Of a stretch of 16,516 nucleotides of DNA, positions 6,155 to 13,835 are shown piece after piece (within the stretch, counting starts at the first letter, position 1; each line of letters opens with the position of its first letter). The position numbers were made by a program, and so were the translations under genes. Below the pieces are notes generated by a model. It was given only the letters and a program-made list of their open reading frames with translations. It was not told the DNA's origin and ran no database searches. Source of the stretch: Chloroflexota bacterium (lineage in GTDB: Bacteria > Chloroflexota > Dormibacteria > Dormibacterales > Dormibacteraceae); contig VBJR01000372.1 in assembly GCA_005880175.1 (NCBI GenBank), positions 1 to 16,516 on the forward strand. The letters run 5' to 3'.

Positions 6155-7807
6155 TCAGTAGCGGAGGTGGTTCGGGACGAGGCCGCGGTACTTGCGGACC
6201 AGCGCGTCCCACCCGGCGGGCAGCGTCACCGGCTTCGTCACCCACGTGCTGGAGCCGTACGCCATGCCCATGAACGCGCCGGCGCCGCCCGACACGATGA
6301 TCCGGAGCGAGGCGGGGCTGCGCAGCAGCGGGGTCGGGTCCTCCGCGTTGAGCGGCGGCCGCACCCGCTGCATCCCCGGCGTGCCCCAGAACTCGGGCGT
6401 GCGGTAGGCCGGGACGCGCGCGTACTCGTACAGGTACGAGGCCAGCTCGGACTTCGTCCAGCCGGCGTCGGCCAGCGTCTGCGCGTGGCCGGGCGGCAGC
6501 AGCAGGGTCAGCTGGCGCCATCGCGGCACCATGTTCGACATGATCGCGCGCAGGATGCCCTTGTCGTCCGACCCGTACGGCCAGATCTGCAGGTACGAGT
6601 TGGGGAACGAGACGGTCAGGCAGCTCTCGTCGCGCTGAAAGCCGTGCTGGACGTGCAGCGGCTCCCAGTCCGCGATCGCCTCCTCGTTCTCGGCGGTGAC
6701 CATCGAGTACTTGCCCGGGTTGCCCTGGACGCCCATGTCCTCCAGGCCCTTGCGGGCCCCGCCCAGGTTCTTGACGATCAGGCCCATCGCGCGCCCGATC
6801 GCGGCGTTGGCGATGTCGCCGGGGCTCAGCGCGCCCTGGCCGCCGTTGACGTGAAGCTGCTCGCGGAGCGGCCCGTTGACGATCCAGAACGGCGCCCAGG
6901 AGCCGGTGCTCACCTCGAACGTGCCGAACGCCGCCCTGGGGTCGAGCAGCGCCTCGACGCCCGCGATCAGCAGCGGCAGGTACGTCGGCAGCGCCCCCGC
7001 CATCACGGCGTTGACCGCGATCTTCTCGACCGTGACCTTGCCCAGGCGCGGGATCATCTTGCCGACCAGGTGGTCGCGGGGCAGGTCGGTCCCGGTCAGC
7101 ATCTCCTCGACGGCCGCCTGGGTGGGCGGGACGATCGGGAGGCCGTCGGTCCAGCCCCGGCGGTAGAAGAACCGCTGCACCTCGGCCAGGTCGCCCGCGA
7201 AGACGATGCCCTCGGTGCCGATGGTCTCGGGCGGCGGCGGCGACTGCTCGTCCGACGTGAGGGGGGCGGTCAGCGCCGCGACGATGTCGTCGATGACGGC
7301 GTGGACGCCGGAGGCGATCCGGTCGGGCTCGGTGCACTCACAGGGCACCGTCTCGGTGACGACACGGACGCCGGGCATGCCCTTCCCGGAGGCGGCGGAC
7401 CGGGCGTCCAGCGCGAACCCCGCGTTGACCAGCGCGACGGCCGGCCTGCGGAGGCGCTCGGTGAAGACTGCGTCGTACAAACTGTACTTGGTGCAGGACC
7501 CTCAATCGCCCACGGCGTGGATGACCGCGTCGACCTCCTTCACCCACTCCTCGTAGCGCGCCCGGTCCGCGGTCTCGGCGACCTCGAGGTTGGCCGTCCT
7601 GCCGAACCGCGCGATCGTCACCTCGTCGCCGAATCGGGCGCGGAGCTCGACCTCGACGGCGTCGTTGATCGGCTTGCCGGCGACCTTCCCGTTGTGGAAC
7701 AGGCCGATCCGGCGGCCGCGCAGGTCCGGGAGCCGGGGGTTGATGCCCTCCAGCGCTATCGGATCCACCTCGGCCCACGGGCTCATGACCTCGTAGCTTC
7801 CGCCCAT
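6155..7807 (-). CDS. UGSC-family selenoprotein (in-frame TGA read as selenocysteine at codon 102)
   Basis: Reading through the TGA at 7504-7502 gives a continuous 550-residue protein in which the TGA falls exactly at the first position of U-G-S-C: AVGD-U102-G-S-C105-TKYSLYDAVF. UGSC proteins are a known family with Sec or Cys at this place, first noticed in metagenomic selenoproteome surveys. Residues ~20-100 form a Rossmann-like first half (LRGRRIGLFHNGK, then VDAVIHAVGD). The UGSC domain continues to ~175 (CECTEPDRIASGV). A second domain (~195-550) begins AEVQRFFYRRGWTDGLPIVPPTQAAVEEML, a motif I associate with the same uncharacterised reductase-like group. The ATG at 7807 is preceded by GGGAGGG with good spacing. 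It sits 41 bp after the FAD oxidoreductase stop, so co-transcription is likely. The reaction is unknown; a selenol/thiol redox or reductive role is inferred from the U-x-x-C pair. Confidence 0.88.
7468..7504 (-). promoter_or_regulatory. Selenocysteine UGA codon and candidate bacterial SECIS hairpin
   Basis: The UGA is at 7504-7502. Eighteen nucleotides downstream on the mRNA there is a 5-nt loop AGUUU (7483-7479) closed by GUAC/GUAC (7487-7484, 7478-7475). Below it lie an internal loop (ACCAA/GAC) and a second stem CUGC/GCAG (7496-7493, 7471-7468). The loop-to-UGA distance and the G at the second loop position agree with the general bacterial SECIS description. The stems are short, so the structure is only a candidate; the protein motif is the stronger evidence. 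Confidence 0.5.
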
Positions 7808-7848
7808 CGTCCAGGACCCTCCCAACTGCCGTACTAGTGTTCCAGCTG

Positions 7849-9417
7849 TCAGGGTAGCGGGCTTCGGCCGTCTCCGGGAGACCGGCCCAGGTCGGCCAGC
7901 ACCGCGCGGGCCGCGTTGTGGCCGGCGCAGCCGATGACGCTGCCGGCCGGGTGGCAGCCGGCGCCCGCCGCGTACACGCCGTCCACGCCGAGGCGGTAGG
8001 GCAGCCGGCCGGCGAGCGCGACGGCGTTGTCCACGTGGTCGATGTTGCCGTGGGTGATGCCGAAGTGGCGCTCGATGTCCGCCGGGGCGAGCGCGTGCAC
8101 GTCCACCACCAGGTCGCGGAGGCCGGGCGCGAACCGCTCCGCGAACGCGAGCAGGCGCTCGACGTAGCGCTCCCGCTCAGCGTCCCACGTGGAGCCGGCG
8201 GGGACATGGGGTACCCCCTGGACGAAGAACGCCGACGAGTGGCGGCCGGCCTCGTCCCGCAGCGACGGGTCGAGCAGCGAGTGCAGGTACCACTCGACGG
8301 GCGGCAGCGGGTCGAGCCGGCCCGCGCCGGCCGCGTCGAACGCCGCCCGCACCGCGGTCAGCACGCTGCCGTCCGCGGCGGGCTCGGGCAGGAGGTGCAC
8401 GGTGGTCGAGTGCTGGCCGCGGGGCTCCGGGAGCGCCGCGAACGTGGGCAGGTCCGCGAGCGCCAGGTTGACCTTCATCGTCTGGCCCCGCGACCCCTCG
8501 ACGTAGCCGTCGATGCGCTCGCGGAGCGCCGGTGGGCAGGCGTCGCCGAGCAGCGCGGGGATGCGGAACGGGTCGGTGGCGACGACGACCGCCTTCGCTG
8601 GCACCTCCTCGCCGGCGGCGGTCACCACCCCGGCGGCGGCGGCACCGTGCACCGAGACGCGGTCCACGGCGATCCCGGTCCGGATCGCCGCCCCGGCCGC
8701 CGCGGCGCGGTCCGCGATCGACCGGGTGACGGTGCCCATGCCGCCGCGCACGACCATCCACGTGCCGCCGGCGCCCGGCAGCCGGCACATGTTGTGGACG
8801 AGCAGGTTGTGGCCGCTGCCCGGCCGCCACGGCGAGCCGCTCAGACCGGGCATCCCGTCCGTGACCGCGTACATCGCGACCAGCAGCTCGCTCTCGAACC
8901 CGAACCGCGACAGGTAGTCCACCGCCGAGCCGGTGACCAGGCGGACGAACGTCTCCCGCAGGGCCGGCCGGACGTACCGCTCGGCGGTCTCCTCGACGCC
9001 GCCCGGCTCGGCCAGCCAGGCGCCGGCCAGGTCGTCGCGGAGCGCCCCCAGCTCGGCGCCCAGCGCTGCGTTGGCGCGCCAGTCGCGCTCGCTGAACTGG
9101 GCGTGCGCGGCGGCGGGATCGGCGCCGAGGAGCAGGAAGCGGCCGTCCAGCGCGGGCAGGAAGTAGTGCGGGTCGCGGCGGACCAGGGGCAGGTCGAGGT
9201 CGAGCGCGGCCAGCAGCTCGGGCGGCATCAGGCCGAGCAGGTACGCGCCGGTCGAGGCGGCGAGCCCCGGCGCCCGGGCGAACGGCCGCTCGGTGCGGCA
9301 GGCCCCGCCGACCACGTCCGCCCGCTCCAGGACCTCGACCGACAGCCCGGCCCGCGCCAGCAGCGCGGCCGCGACCAGCCCGTTGTGGCCCGCGCCCACG
9401 ACGACGACATCGCGCAT
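7849..9417 (-). CDS. FAD-dependent oxidoreductase, PYROXD2/phytoene-desaturase-like (NAD(P)/FAD amine-oxidase superfamily)
   Basis: A 522-residue flavoprotein, normal for the PYROXD2/CrtI-like branch. The N-terminus is the dinucleotide-binding motif VVVGAGHNGLVAAALLARAG (5-24), followed by VEVLERADVVGGACRTE, which has the ribose-binding Glu and the family's GG. The C-terminus carries the second FAD motif GVYAAGAGCHPAGSVIGCAGHNAARAVL, again typical of this branch. It is not a certain carotenoid enzyme: no carotenoid biosynthesis neighbours are present, and proteins of this type have varied or unknown substrates. It precedes the UGSC selenoprotein by 41 bp on the same strand, so the two may act together. 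It diverges from the phosphoesterase gene across 72 bp. The ATG start has AAGGG immediately before it, too close for a normal ribosome site. Confidence 0.9.
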   Translation of the reverse strand: MRDVVVVGAGHNGLVAAALLARAGLSVEVLERADVVGGACRTERPFARAPGLAASTGAYLLGLMPPELLAALDLDLPLVRRDPHYFLPALDGRFLLLGADPAAAHAQFSERDWRANAALGAELGALRDDLAGAWLAEPGGVEETAERYVRPALRETFVRLVTGSAVDYLSRFGFESELLVAMYAVTDGMPGLSGSPWRPGSGHNLLVHNMCRLPGAGGTWMVVRGGMGTVTRSIADRAAAAGAAIRTGIAVDRVSVHGAAAAGVVTAAGEEVPAKAVVVATDPFRIPALLGDACPPALRERIDGYVEGSRGQTMKVNLALADLPTFAALPEPRGQHSTTVHLLPEPAADGSVLTAVRAAFDAAGAGRLDPLPPVEWYLHSLLDPSLRDEAGRHSSAFFVQGVPHVPAGSTWDAERERYVERLLAFAERFAPGLRDLVVDVHALAPADIERHFGITHGNIDHVDNAVALAGRLPYRLGVDGVYAAGAGCHPAGSVIGCAGHNAARAVLADLGRSPGDGRSPLP

Positions 9418-9475
9418 CCCTTAACCATGCGGCGTGGCACCATGGACGCGTCCAGTCGGTCCGTCGAGACGAAGA

Positions 9476-9492
9476 GGGGAGGACCTGGGTTG
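9476..9492 (+). promoter_or_regulatory. Ribosome binding site that selects the TTG start of the phosphoesterase gene
   Basis: GGGGAGG (9476-9482) lies 7 nt before TTG 9490-9492. In-frame ATGs at 9427 and 9442 have no such sequence. Starting at TTG puts the twin-arginine motif at residues 12-17, the usual place in a Tat signal peptide. Confidence 0.6.
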
Positions 9493-10968
9493 GGTGCACC
9501 GCTGAACGATCGCTCATGGCTGACGCGCCGCCGCTTCCTGCAGGGCGCGAGCGCCGTCGCCCTGGGCGCGGCCGCGGCAGCGACGCCGCTGTCCCTGGTG
9601 GCGGCCGGCGACGACCACGGCCGGCTGCGGCAGCCGGGTAGCCTGCCGTTCCCGAACCGGCCGGCCGGCCAGCCGCAGCCCGACCTGGCCCCGGAGCTGG
9701 CCCCGATCGACCACATCGTCCTGGTCATGCAGGAGAACCACTCGTTCGACAGCTACTTCGGGATGCTGCCGCACCGGGTGCGCGGCCGGCGCCACGTGGA
9801 CGGGTTCCCGCGGCTGGGCCGCGACGGCCGCCCGCTCGTCTTCCAGGAGGACGCCCAGGGCCAGGTCTTCCAGGCGTTCCCGATGCCGAACGCGTGCCAG
9901 CTCGTCGGCCATCCCGGCCAGAACTGGATCGCCAGCCACACCGCGTTCGACAGCGGCCGCCTGGACGGCTTCGTGCGGGCCAGCGGCGAGGTGGCGGTCG
10001 GCTTCTGGGACGACCGGACCATGCCGTTCTACTACTCGCTGGCGACGCACTTCCCGGTGTGCGACCGGTTCTTCTGCTCGACGCTGTGCCAGACGTACCC
10101 GAACCGCGTGTTCGCGATGGCGGCGACCGCGGCCGGCCTGATCGCGACGACCAACCCGCCGCCCGAGGTGCACCCGGCCAACGGCCACCTCTTCGACCTG
10201 CTGGAGGGCCATGGCATCCCGTGGGTGGACTTCTTCACCGACCTGCCGTCGCCGGGCCTGTTCGGCCGCGCGTGGGCGCTGCAGCGGCTGGGCCGCAACC
10301 TGCTCGGCCCGTTCGGCACGATCCAGGCCACGATCGCCGCGTTCGGGCAGGCGGTGCAGGCCGGGACGCTGCCGCCGGTCGTGATGGTCGAGACGGACTA
10401 CGGGCACGCCAGCGAGGAGGACCCGCAGAACGTGCAGGCGGGCGAGACGTTCGTCGCCGGGATCGTCCAGGCGCTGATGGCGAACCCGAAGGTCTGGGAG
10501 CGGACGCTGCTGCTGTACTACTACGACGAGCACGGCGGCTACTTCGACCACGTGCCGCCGCCGCGGGCGCTCAACCCGGGCGACGGCAGCCACCCGCAGC
10601 TGCCGGACGGCGTGCCCTCGTTCGGCGACGACTACACGCGGCTGGGCTTCCGGGTCCCGGCGGTCGTGGTGTCGCCGTGGGCCCGGCGGGACTTCGTGTC
10701 GCACACGGTGTTCGACCACACGTCGGTGCTGCGCACGATCGAGGTCAAGTGGAACCTGCCGGCGCTGACGCTCCGGGACGCGAACGCGAACGACCTGCGC
10801 TCGTGCCTGGTGCGGCGCGGACCGGCGCCGTTCCTGGAGCCGCCTGCGCTGGCCGCCGCGCCGCCGACGCAGCCGACGGGCGACCCCGTGGCCGACTCCA
10901 ACTTCTGCGCGACGACGCCGGGCGCCGCGGGGCAGCTGCCGCCGCCGGTGTCCGGGCACGACCGCTGA
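9490..10968 (+). CDS. Tat-exported phosphoesterase (phospholipase C / acid phosphatase AcpA family)
   Basis: A 492-residue secreted enzyme of the phosphoesterase family (PF04185-type). The N-terminus is a twin-arginine signal: TRRRFLQ at 12-18, a hydrophobic alanine-rich core at ~19-38, and likely cleavage after LVAA (~39). The mature part opens with DHIVLVMQENHSFDSYFG (74-91), the family's metal-site signature E-N-x-S-F-D. Further family blocks are DRFFCSTLCQTYPNRVFA, the metal-binding YYYDEHGGYFDHV (343-355), VVVSPWARRDFVSH and HTSVLRTIE. It would hydrolyse phosphate mono- or diesters, such as phospholipid head groups, outside the membrane; the exact substrate cannot be read from sequence. 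The start choice is described at the preceding ribosome-site entry. The gene stands alone between a divergent gene and the next gene's own promoter. Confidence 0.93.
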   Translation: MGAPLNDRSWLTRRRFLQGASAVALGAAAAATPLSLVAAGDDHGRLRQPGSLPFPNRPAGQPQPDLAPELAPIDHIVLVMQENHSFDSYFGMLPHRVRGRRHVDGFPRLGRDGRPLVFQEDAQGQVFQAFPMPNACQLVGHPGQNWIASHTAFDSGRLDGFVRASGEVAVGFWDDRTMPFYYSLATHFPVCDRFFCSTLCQTYPNRVFAMAATAAGLIATTNPPPEVHPANGHLFDLLEGHGIPWVDFFTDLPSPGLFGRAWALQRLGRNLLGPFGTIQATIAAFGQAVQAGTLPPVVMVETDYGHASEEDPQNVQAGETFVAGIVQALMANPKVWERTLLLYYYDEHGGYFDHVPPPRALNPGDGSHPQLPDGVPSFGDDYTRLGFRVPAVVVSPWARRDFVSHTVFDHTSVLRTIEVKWNLPALTLRDANANDLRSCLVRRGPAPFLEPPALAAAPPTQPTGDPVADSNFCATTPGAAGQLPPPVSGHDR

Positions 10969-10981
10969 GGGTCGCGCCAGC

Positions 10982-11011
10982 TTGACAGCCGCGGACGCCG
11001 GGCGTTAGAAC
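10982..11011 (+). promoter_or_regulatory. Promoter of the alpha/beta hydrolase gene
   Basis: A consensus -35 TTGACA (10982-10987) is followed, 18 nt later, by TAGAAC (11006-11011); TTAGAA at 17-nt spacing overlaps it. The ATG is at 11021, so the 5' leader would be only a few bases. A GGAG at 11013-11016 is present but may lie at the transcript start. Confidence 0.6.
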
Positions 11012-11020
11012 CGGAGCACC

Positions 11021-12076
11021 ATGCTCCTCCCCGGCGTCCGCGCCCGCATCGTCCAGACCGACCGCCTCCGCGTCCAGCTCATCGAGTCGGGACCGGAGGA
11101 CGGCGTCCCCGTGCTGCTGATCCACGGCAACCTCTCGACCGGCCGCTTCTACGAGCACCTGCTGCCCGGCGCGCCCGGGCGGTACCGGTTCCTGGCGCCC
11201 GACATGCGCGGGTTCGGGGACACCGAGCCGCTGGCCATCGACGCCACGCGCGGCCTGCGCGACTGGGCCGACGACGCGTACGCGCTGGTGCGGGCGCTGG
11301 GCATCTCGCGGCCGGTGCACCTGGCCGGGTGGTCGACGGGCGGCGCGGCGATCGCGGCGTACGCGGAGGACCGGCCTTCGGAGGTGGCGTCGCTGACGTT
11401 CATCGACCCGGTGTCGCCGTACGGGTTCGGGGGCGTGCGGGCGGACGGGACGCCGTGCTTCCCCGACTACGCCGGGTCGGGCGGGGGCACGGCGGCGCCG
11501 GACTTCGTCGAGCGGCTCCGGGCGGGGGATCGGTCGGCGGACACGCCGTTCTCGCCGCGGAACGTCCTGAACGCGGCGTACTGGGCCGCCGGGCACCGGG
11601 AGCCGCCCGAGCGCGAGGACGTGCTGGTGGACGAGGTGCTGAAGACGCAGGTCGGGGACGGCGGGTACCCGGGCGACTCGGTGCCGTCGGCCAACTGGCC
11701 GGGCATGGCGCCCGGCACTCGCGGGCTGCTGAACGCGCTGTCGGGCAGGTACTGCGACTGGTCGGGGATCGTCTCGCTGTCGCCGAAGCCGCCGGTGCTG
11801 TGGACGCACGGGACGGCGGACATCGTGGTGGCGGACGGGTCGGCGTTCGACCTGGCGACGCTGGGAAAGGGGGGCGCGGTGCCGGGGTGGCCCGGCGACG
11901 ACGTGTGCCCGCCGCAGCCGATGGTCGCGCAGATCCGGGCGGTGCTGGAGCGGTACCGGGACGCGGGCGGCCGGGTCCGGATGGAGCTGTTCGAGGGCTC
12001 GGGCCACGGGCCGATGTTCGACGCGGCGGAGCGGTGGCGGGGGCTGTTCTTCGAGTTCCTCGACTCGGCTGAGTAG
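11021..12076 (+). CDS. Alpha/beta-fold hydrolase
   Basis: A 351-residue alpha/beta hydrolase. The oxyanion-hole motif is LLIHGNLS at 32-39. The nucleophile elbow is G103-W-S105-T-G with Ser105, and the likely acid and base are D267 (HGTADIVV) and H329 (GSGHGP). APDMRGFGDTE (59-69) is the family's second conserved block. The lid region (~132-250) is long and rich in Gly, Pro and charged residues, including two or three cysteines. There is no signal peptide. The family covers esterases, lipases, epoxide hydrolases and C-C hydrolases, and nothing here fixes the substrate. It has its own promoter and is followed by a long non-coding stretch, so it appears monocistronic. Confidence 0.9.
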   Translation: MLLPGVRARIVQTDRLRVQLIESGPEDGVPVLLIHGNLSTGRFYEHLLPGAPGRYRFLAPDMRGFGDTEPLAIDATRGLRDWADDAYALVRALGISRPVHLAGWSTGGAAIAAYAEDRPSEVASLTFIDPVSPYGFGGVRADGTPCFPDYAGSGGGTAAPDFVERLRAGDRSADTPFSPRNVLNAAYWAAGHREPPEREDVLVDEVLKTQVGDGGYPGDSVPSANWPGMAPGTRGLLNALSGRYCDWSGIVSLSPKPPVLWTHGTADIVVADGSAFDLATLGKGGAVPGWPGDDVCPPQPMVAQIRAVLERYRDAGGRVRMELFEGSGHGPMFDAAERWRGLFFEFLDSAE

Positions 12077-12108
12077 ACGCGCGCGGGTCGGCGGTCGGCT
12101 GGTCCGAG

Positions 12109-12193
12109 GTCTCGAGGAGCTGCGGATGCGTTGAACTGTCGACACTTGCACGTCTCGGGAGCCGCTGAGACGTTCAACTGTCGACAGTTCAAC
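12109..12193 (+). repeat. Two-copy imperfect tandem repeat (43 + 42 bp) with TGTCGACA cores
   Basis: Copy 1 (12109-12151) and copy 2 (12152-12193) both start GTCTCG and both contain AACTGTCGACA after CGTT. Copy 2 completes the core to the perfect palindrome AACTGTCGACAGTT. They lie in the 252-bp gap between convergent genes, where neither gene's promoter should be. CTGTCGACAG resembles operators of GntR-type regulators, but no target promoter is evident. The unit could equally be a dispersed intergenic repeat of this genome. Confidence 0.65.
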
Positions 12194-12242
12194 GTCACCC
12201 CCTCGGCAAAACCCGCTGGCCGGCCGTTAACGGGTTAGATTG

Positions 12243-12299
12243 ACGCACCCCCACCCCCGGCCGTACTGTGGGCCCGCCCCCCTGGGCGGGTGGGGGCGT
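12243..12299. terminator. G+C-rich hairpin between convergent genes
   Basis: CCCGCCC (12273-12279) and GGGCGGG (12284-12290) form a 7-bp stem with a 4-nt loop. The arms can extend outward, ACGCACCCCCA (12243-12253) against TGGGGGCGT (12291-12299) with bulges. It may end transcription from either side. A second weaker stem, AACCCG/CGGGTT (12210-12215, 12231-12236), lies just left of it. Confidence 0.55.
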
Positions 12300-12300
12300 T

Positions 12301-12328
12301 GGGTCGGGTGGGGGTGGGGCGGGGCGGG
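12301..12328 (+). other. G-run tract, potential G-quadruplex
   Basis: Six runs of three to five G are separated by only 1-2 nt (GGG-TC-GGG-T-GGGGG-T-GGGG-C-GGGG-C-GGG). This easily meets the usual G3+ N1-7 quadruplex pattern on the plus strand. It abuts the stop codon of the aldo/keto reductase gene. Read-through RNA from the alpha/beta hydrolase would carry the G-rich form. Confidence 0.6.
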
Positions 12329-13244
12329 TTACCTCAGGGCTTGCTCGATCTCGGCCAGGTCCTCCGCGCTGAACACTCGGTTGTCCAGCGCGGCCAGGTT
12401 CTCGTCCAGCTGCTCGACGCTGCTGACGCCCACCAGTGCCGACGTCACCACCGGGTCGCGCAGGACCCACGCCAGCGCCATCTGGGCCAGCGTCTGGCCC
12501 CGCCGCCGCGCGATCGCGTCCAGCGCCCGCACCTTCTGCCGCGTCGACTGCACCTGCGCCGCCGGCAGCGTCGAGTCCGCCTGGCTCGCCCGCGACCCCT
12601 CCGGCACCCCCTCCAGGTACCGCCCACCCAGCAGCCCCTGCGCCAGCGGCGAGAACACCACGCAGCCCACGCCCTCCTCGCGCAGCACGCCCAGCAGGTC
12701 CGGCTCGATCCAGCGGTCCAGCATCGAGTACGACGGCTGGTGCACGACCGCGGGCGTCCCCAACTCACGCAGGATCCGGACCGCCTCCCGCGTCTGCGCC
12801 GCCGGGTACGACGAGATGCCCACGTACAGCGCCTTCCCCTGCCGCACCGCCGCGTCCAGCGCCCCCATCGTCTCCTCCAGCGGCGTCTCCGGGTCCAGCC
12901 GGTGCGAGTAGAAGATGTCCACGTAGTCCACGCCCAGCCGCCGCAGGCTCGCGTCCAAGCTCGCCAGCAGGTACTTGCGCGACCCCCAGTCGCCGTACGG
13001 CCCCTCCCACATGCCCCACCCGGCCTTCGTCGAGACGCGGCCCGTAGTTGTTGGCCAGGTCGAAGTGGGTGACGCCCCGGTCGAACGCCCGCCGGACGAT
13101 GGCCCGACTGCCCTCCAGCGGCCTCGAGTGCCCGAATCCCTGCCACAGGCCCACCGCGATCGGCGGCAGCAGCAGACCGCTCTTGCCGCAGCGCTGGTAC
13201 GGAACCTGTTCGTAACGGTCCTCCGCGGCGACGTACGGCGGCAT
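12329..13244 (-). pseudogene. Aldo/keto reductase (YghZ/AKR14-like), broken by internal deletion and frameshift
   Basis: The first frame, from ATG 13244, gives 69 residues ending VTHFDLANNYGP, with catalytic D62 and Y67. The second frame resumes with VSTKAGWGMWEGPYGDWGSRKYLLASLDASLRRLGVDYVDIFYSHR, with the catalytic Lys and His, and runs to a normal end at 12329. In E. coli YghZ about 26 residues (PPGSAEENFGRLLREDF... to ELII) separate NNYGP from STKAG; here only 4 bases do. So roughly 74 bp seem lost at 13034-13038, which also shifts the frame. YghZ-type enzymes reduce L-glyceraldehyde 3-phosphate and methylglyoxal using NADPH. The start overlaps the FMN reductase stop by one base (TGATG), so it is last in that operon. 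Confidence 0.88.
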
Positions 13245-13819
13245 CACCGCAGCGCGCCCGCGCGCAGCGGCCGCAGCAGCTCCTCGTACCGCTCCAGCGC
13301 CTGGAGCATCGCCGTCGCCGCGGTCTCCAGCTCCGGCGTCGACTGGAACCGTCGCTCCTCGTCCAGGTGCCGCTGGACGAACGGGATGTAGACCGCGTCG
13401 GACATCGGCGTCATCCGCAGCACGACGCACACCGGCTTGAGCTGCTGCACGGCCCGCGTCCCCGCCGCCACCCCGCCGTAGCTCACGAAGCCCACCGGCT
13501 TGTGCTCCCACTCGTGGTGCAGGAAGTCGATCGCGTTCTTGAGCGGCGCGTTGTAGCCGTGGTTGTACTCCGGCGTCACGAACACGAACGCGTCGGCCGC
13601 CTTCACCCGCGCGCTCCACCGCTTGGTGTGGTCGTGCACGTACCGCGCGAACCGCGGGTGCTCCGGCTCGTCCATGAACGGCAGGTCGACCTCCGCGAGG
13701 TCCGCCAGGTCCACGTCGAACGCGGGGTGCTCCGTGGCGTGGTCCACGAACCAGCGTCCGACGGCCATCCCGACGCGGGTCGGGCGAGTGCTGGCGACGA
13801 TGACCATCAGGTTCGGCAT
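13244..13819 (-). CDS. NADPH-dependent FMN reductase (NAD(P)H:quinone oxidoreductase type flavoprotein)
   Basis: A 191-residue flavodoxin-like enzyme of the NADPH-dependent FMN reductase family. The FMN-phosphate loop is VASTRPTRVG at the N-terminus. The conserved TPEYNHGYNAPLKNAIDFL block binds flavin and nucleotide, and KPVGFVSYGGVAAGTRAVQQLK is the usual third block. It would reduce FMN, quinones or similar small electrophiles in the cytosol. The ATG at 13819 is chosen because GAGGAG lies 8 nt upstream; the longer open frame begins inside the previous gene. It follows the DUF1349 gene by 16 bp and touches the aldo/keto reductase start. Confidence 0.93.
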   Translation of the reverse strand: MPNLMVIVASTRPTRVGMAVGRWFVDHATEHPAFDVDLADLAEVDLPFMDEPEHPRFARYVHDHTKRWSARVKAADAFVFVTPEYNHGYNAPLKNAIDFLHHEWEHKPVGFVSYGGVAAGTRAVQQLKPVCVVLRMTPMSDAVYIPFVQRHLDEERRFQSTPELETAATAMLQALERYEELLRPLRAGALR

Positions 13820-13835
13820 GCGCTCGTCTCCTCGG

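Noticed and set aside
7502..7504. The TGA as a simple nonsense mutation or a boundary between two genes
   Set aside because: It falls exactly at the Sec position of a known U-G-S-C motif, with the frame and conserved sequence continuing on both sides. Chance is unlikely, although broken genes do occur in this window.
5570..7837. A 755-codon plus-strand open frame opposite the TetR and UGSC genes
   Set aside because: It is rich in Arg, Ala, Gly and Pro with no recognisable domain, while the minus strand carries clear TetR and UGSC motifs. It is a composition shadow.
7918..10968. A 1016-codon plus-strand open frame
   Set aside because: Only its last 492 codons (from 9490) are a real gene. The earlier part is the reverse reading of the FAD oxidoreductase gene, kept open by high G+C content.
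11467..12198. Minus-strand open frame with repeated CRQLNVSAAP/CRQFNASAAP peptide
   Set aside because: The peptide repeat is just the translation of the 42-bp DNA repeat. The remainder is antisense to the alpha/beta hydrolase.
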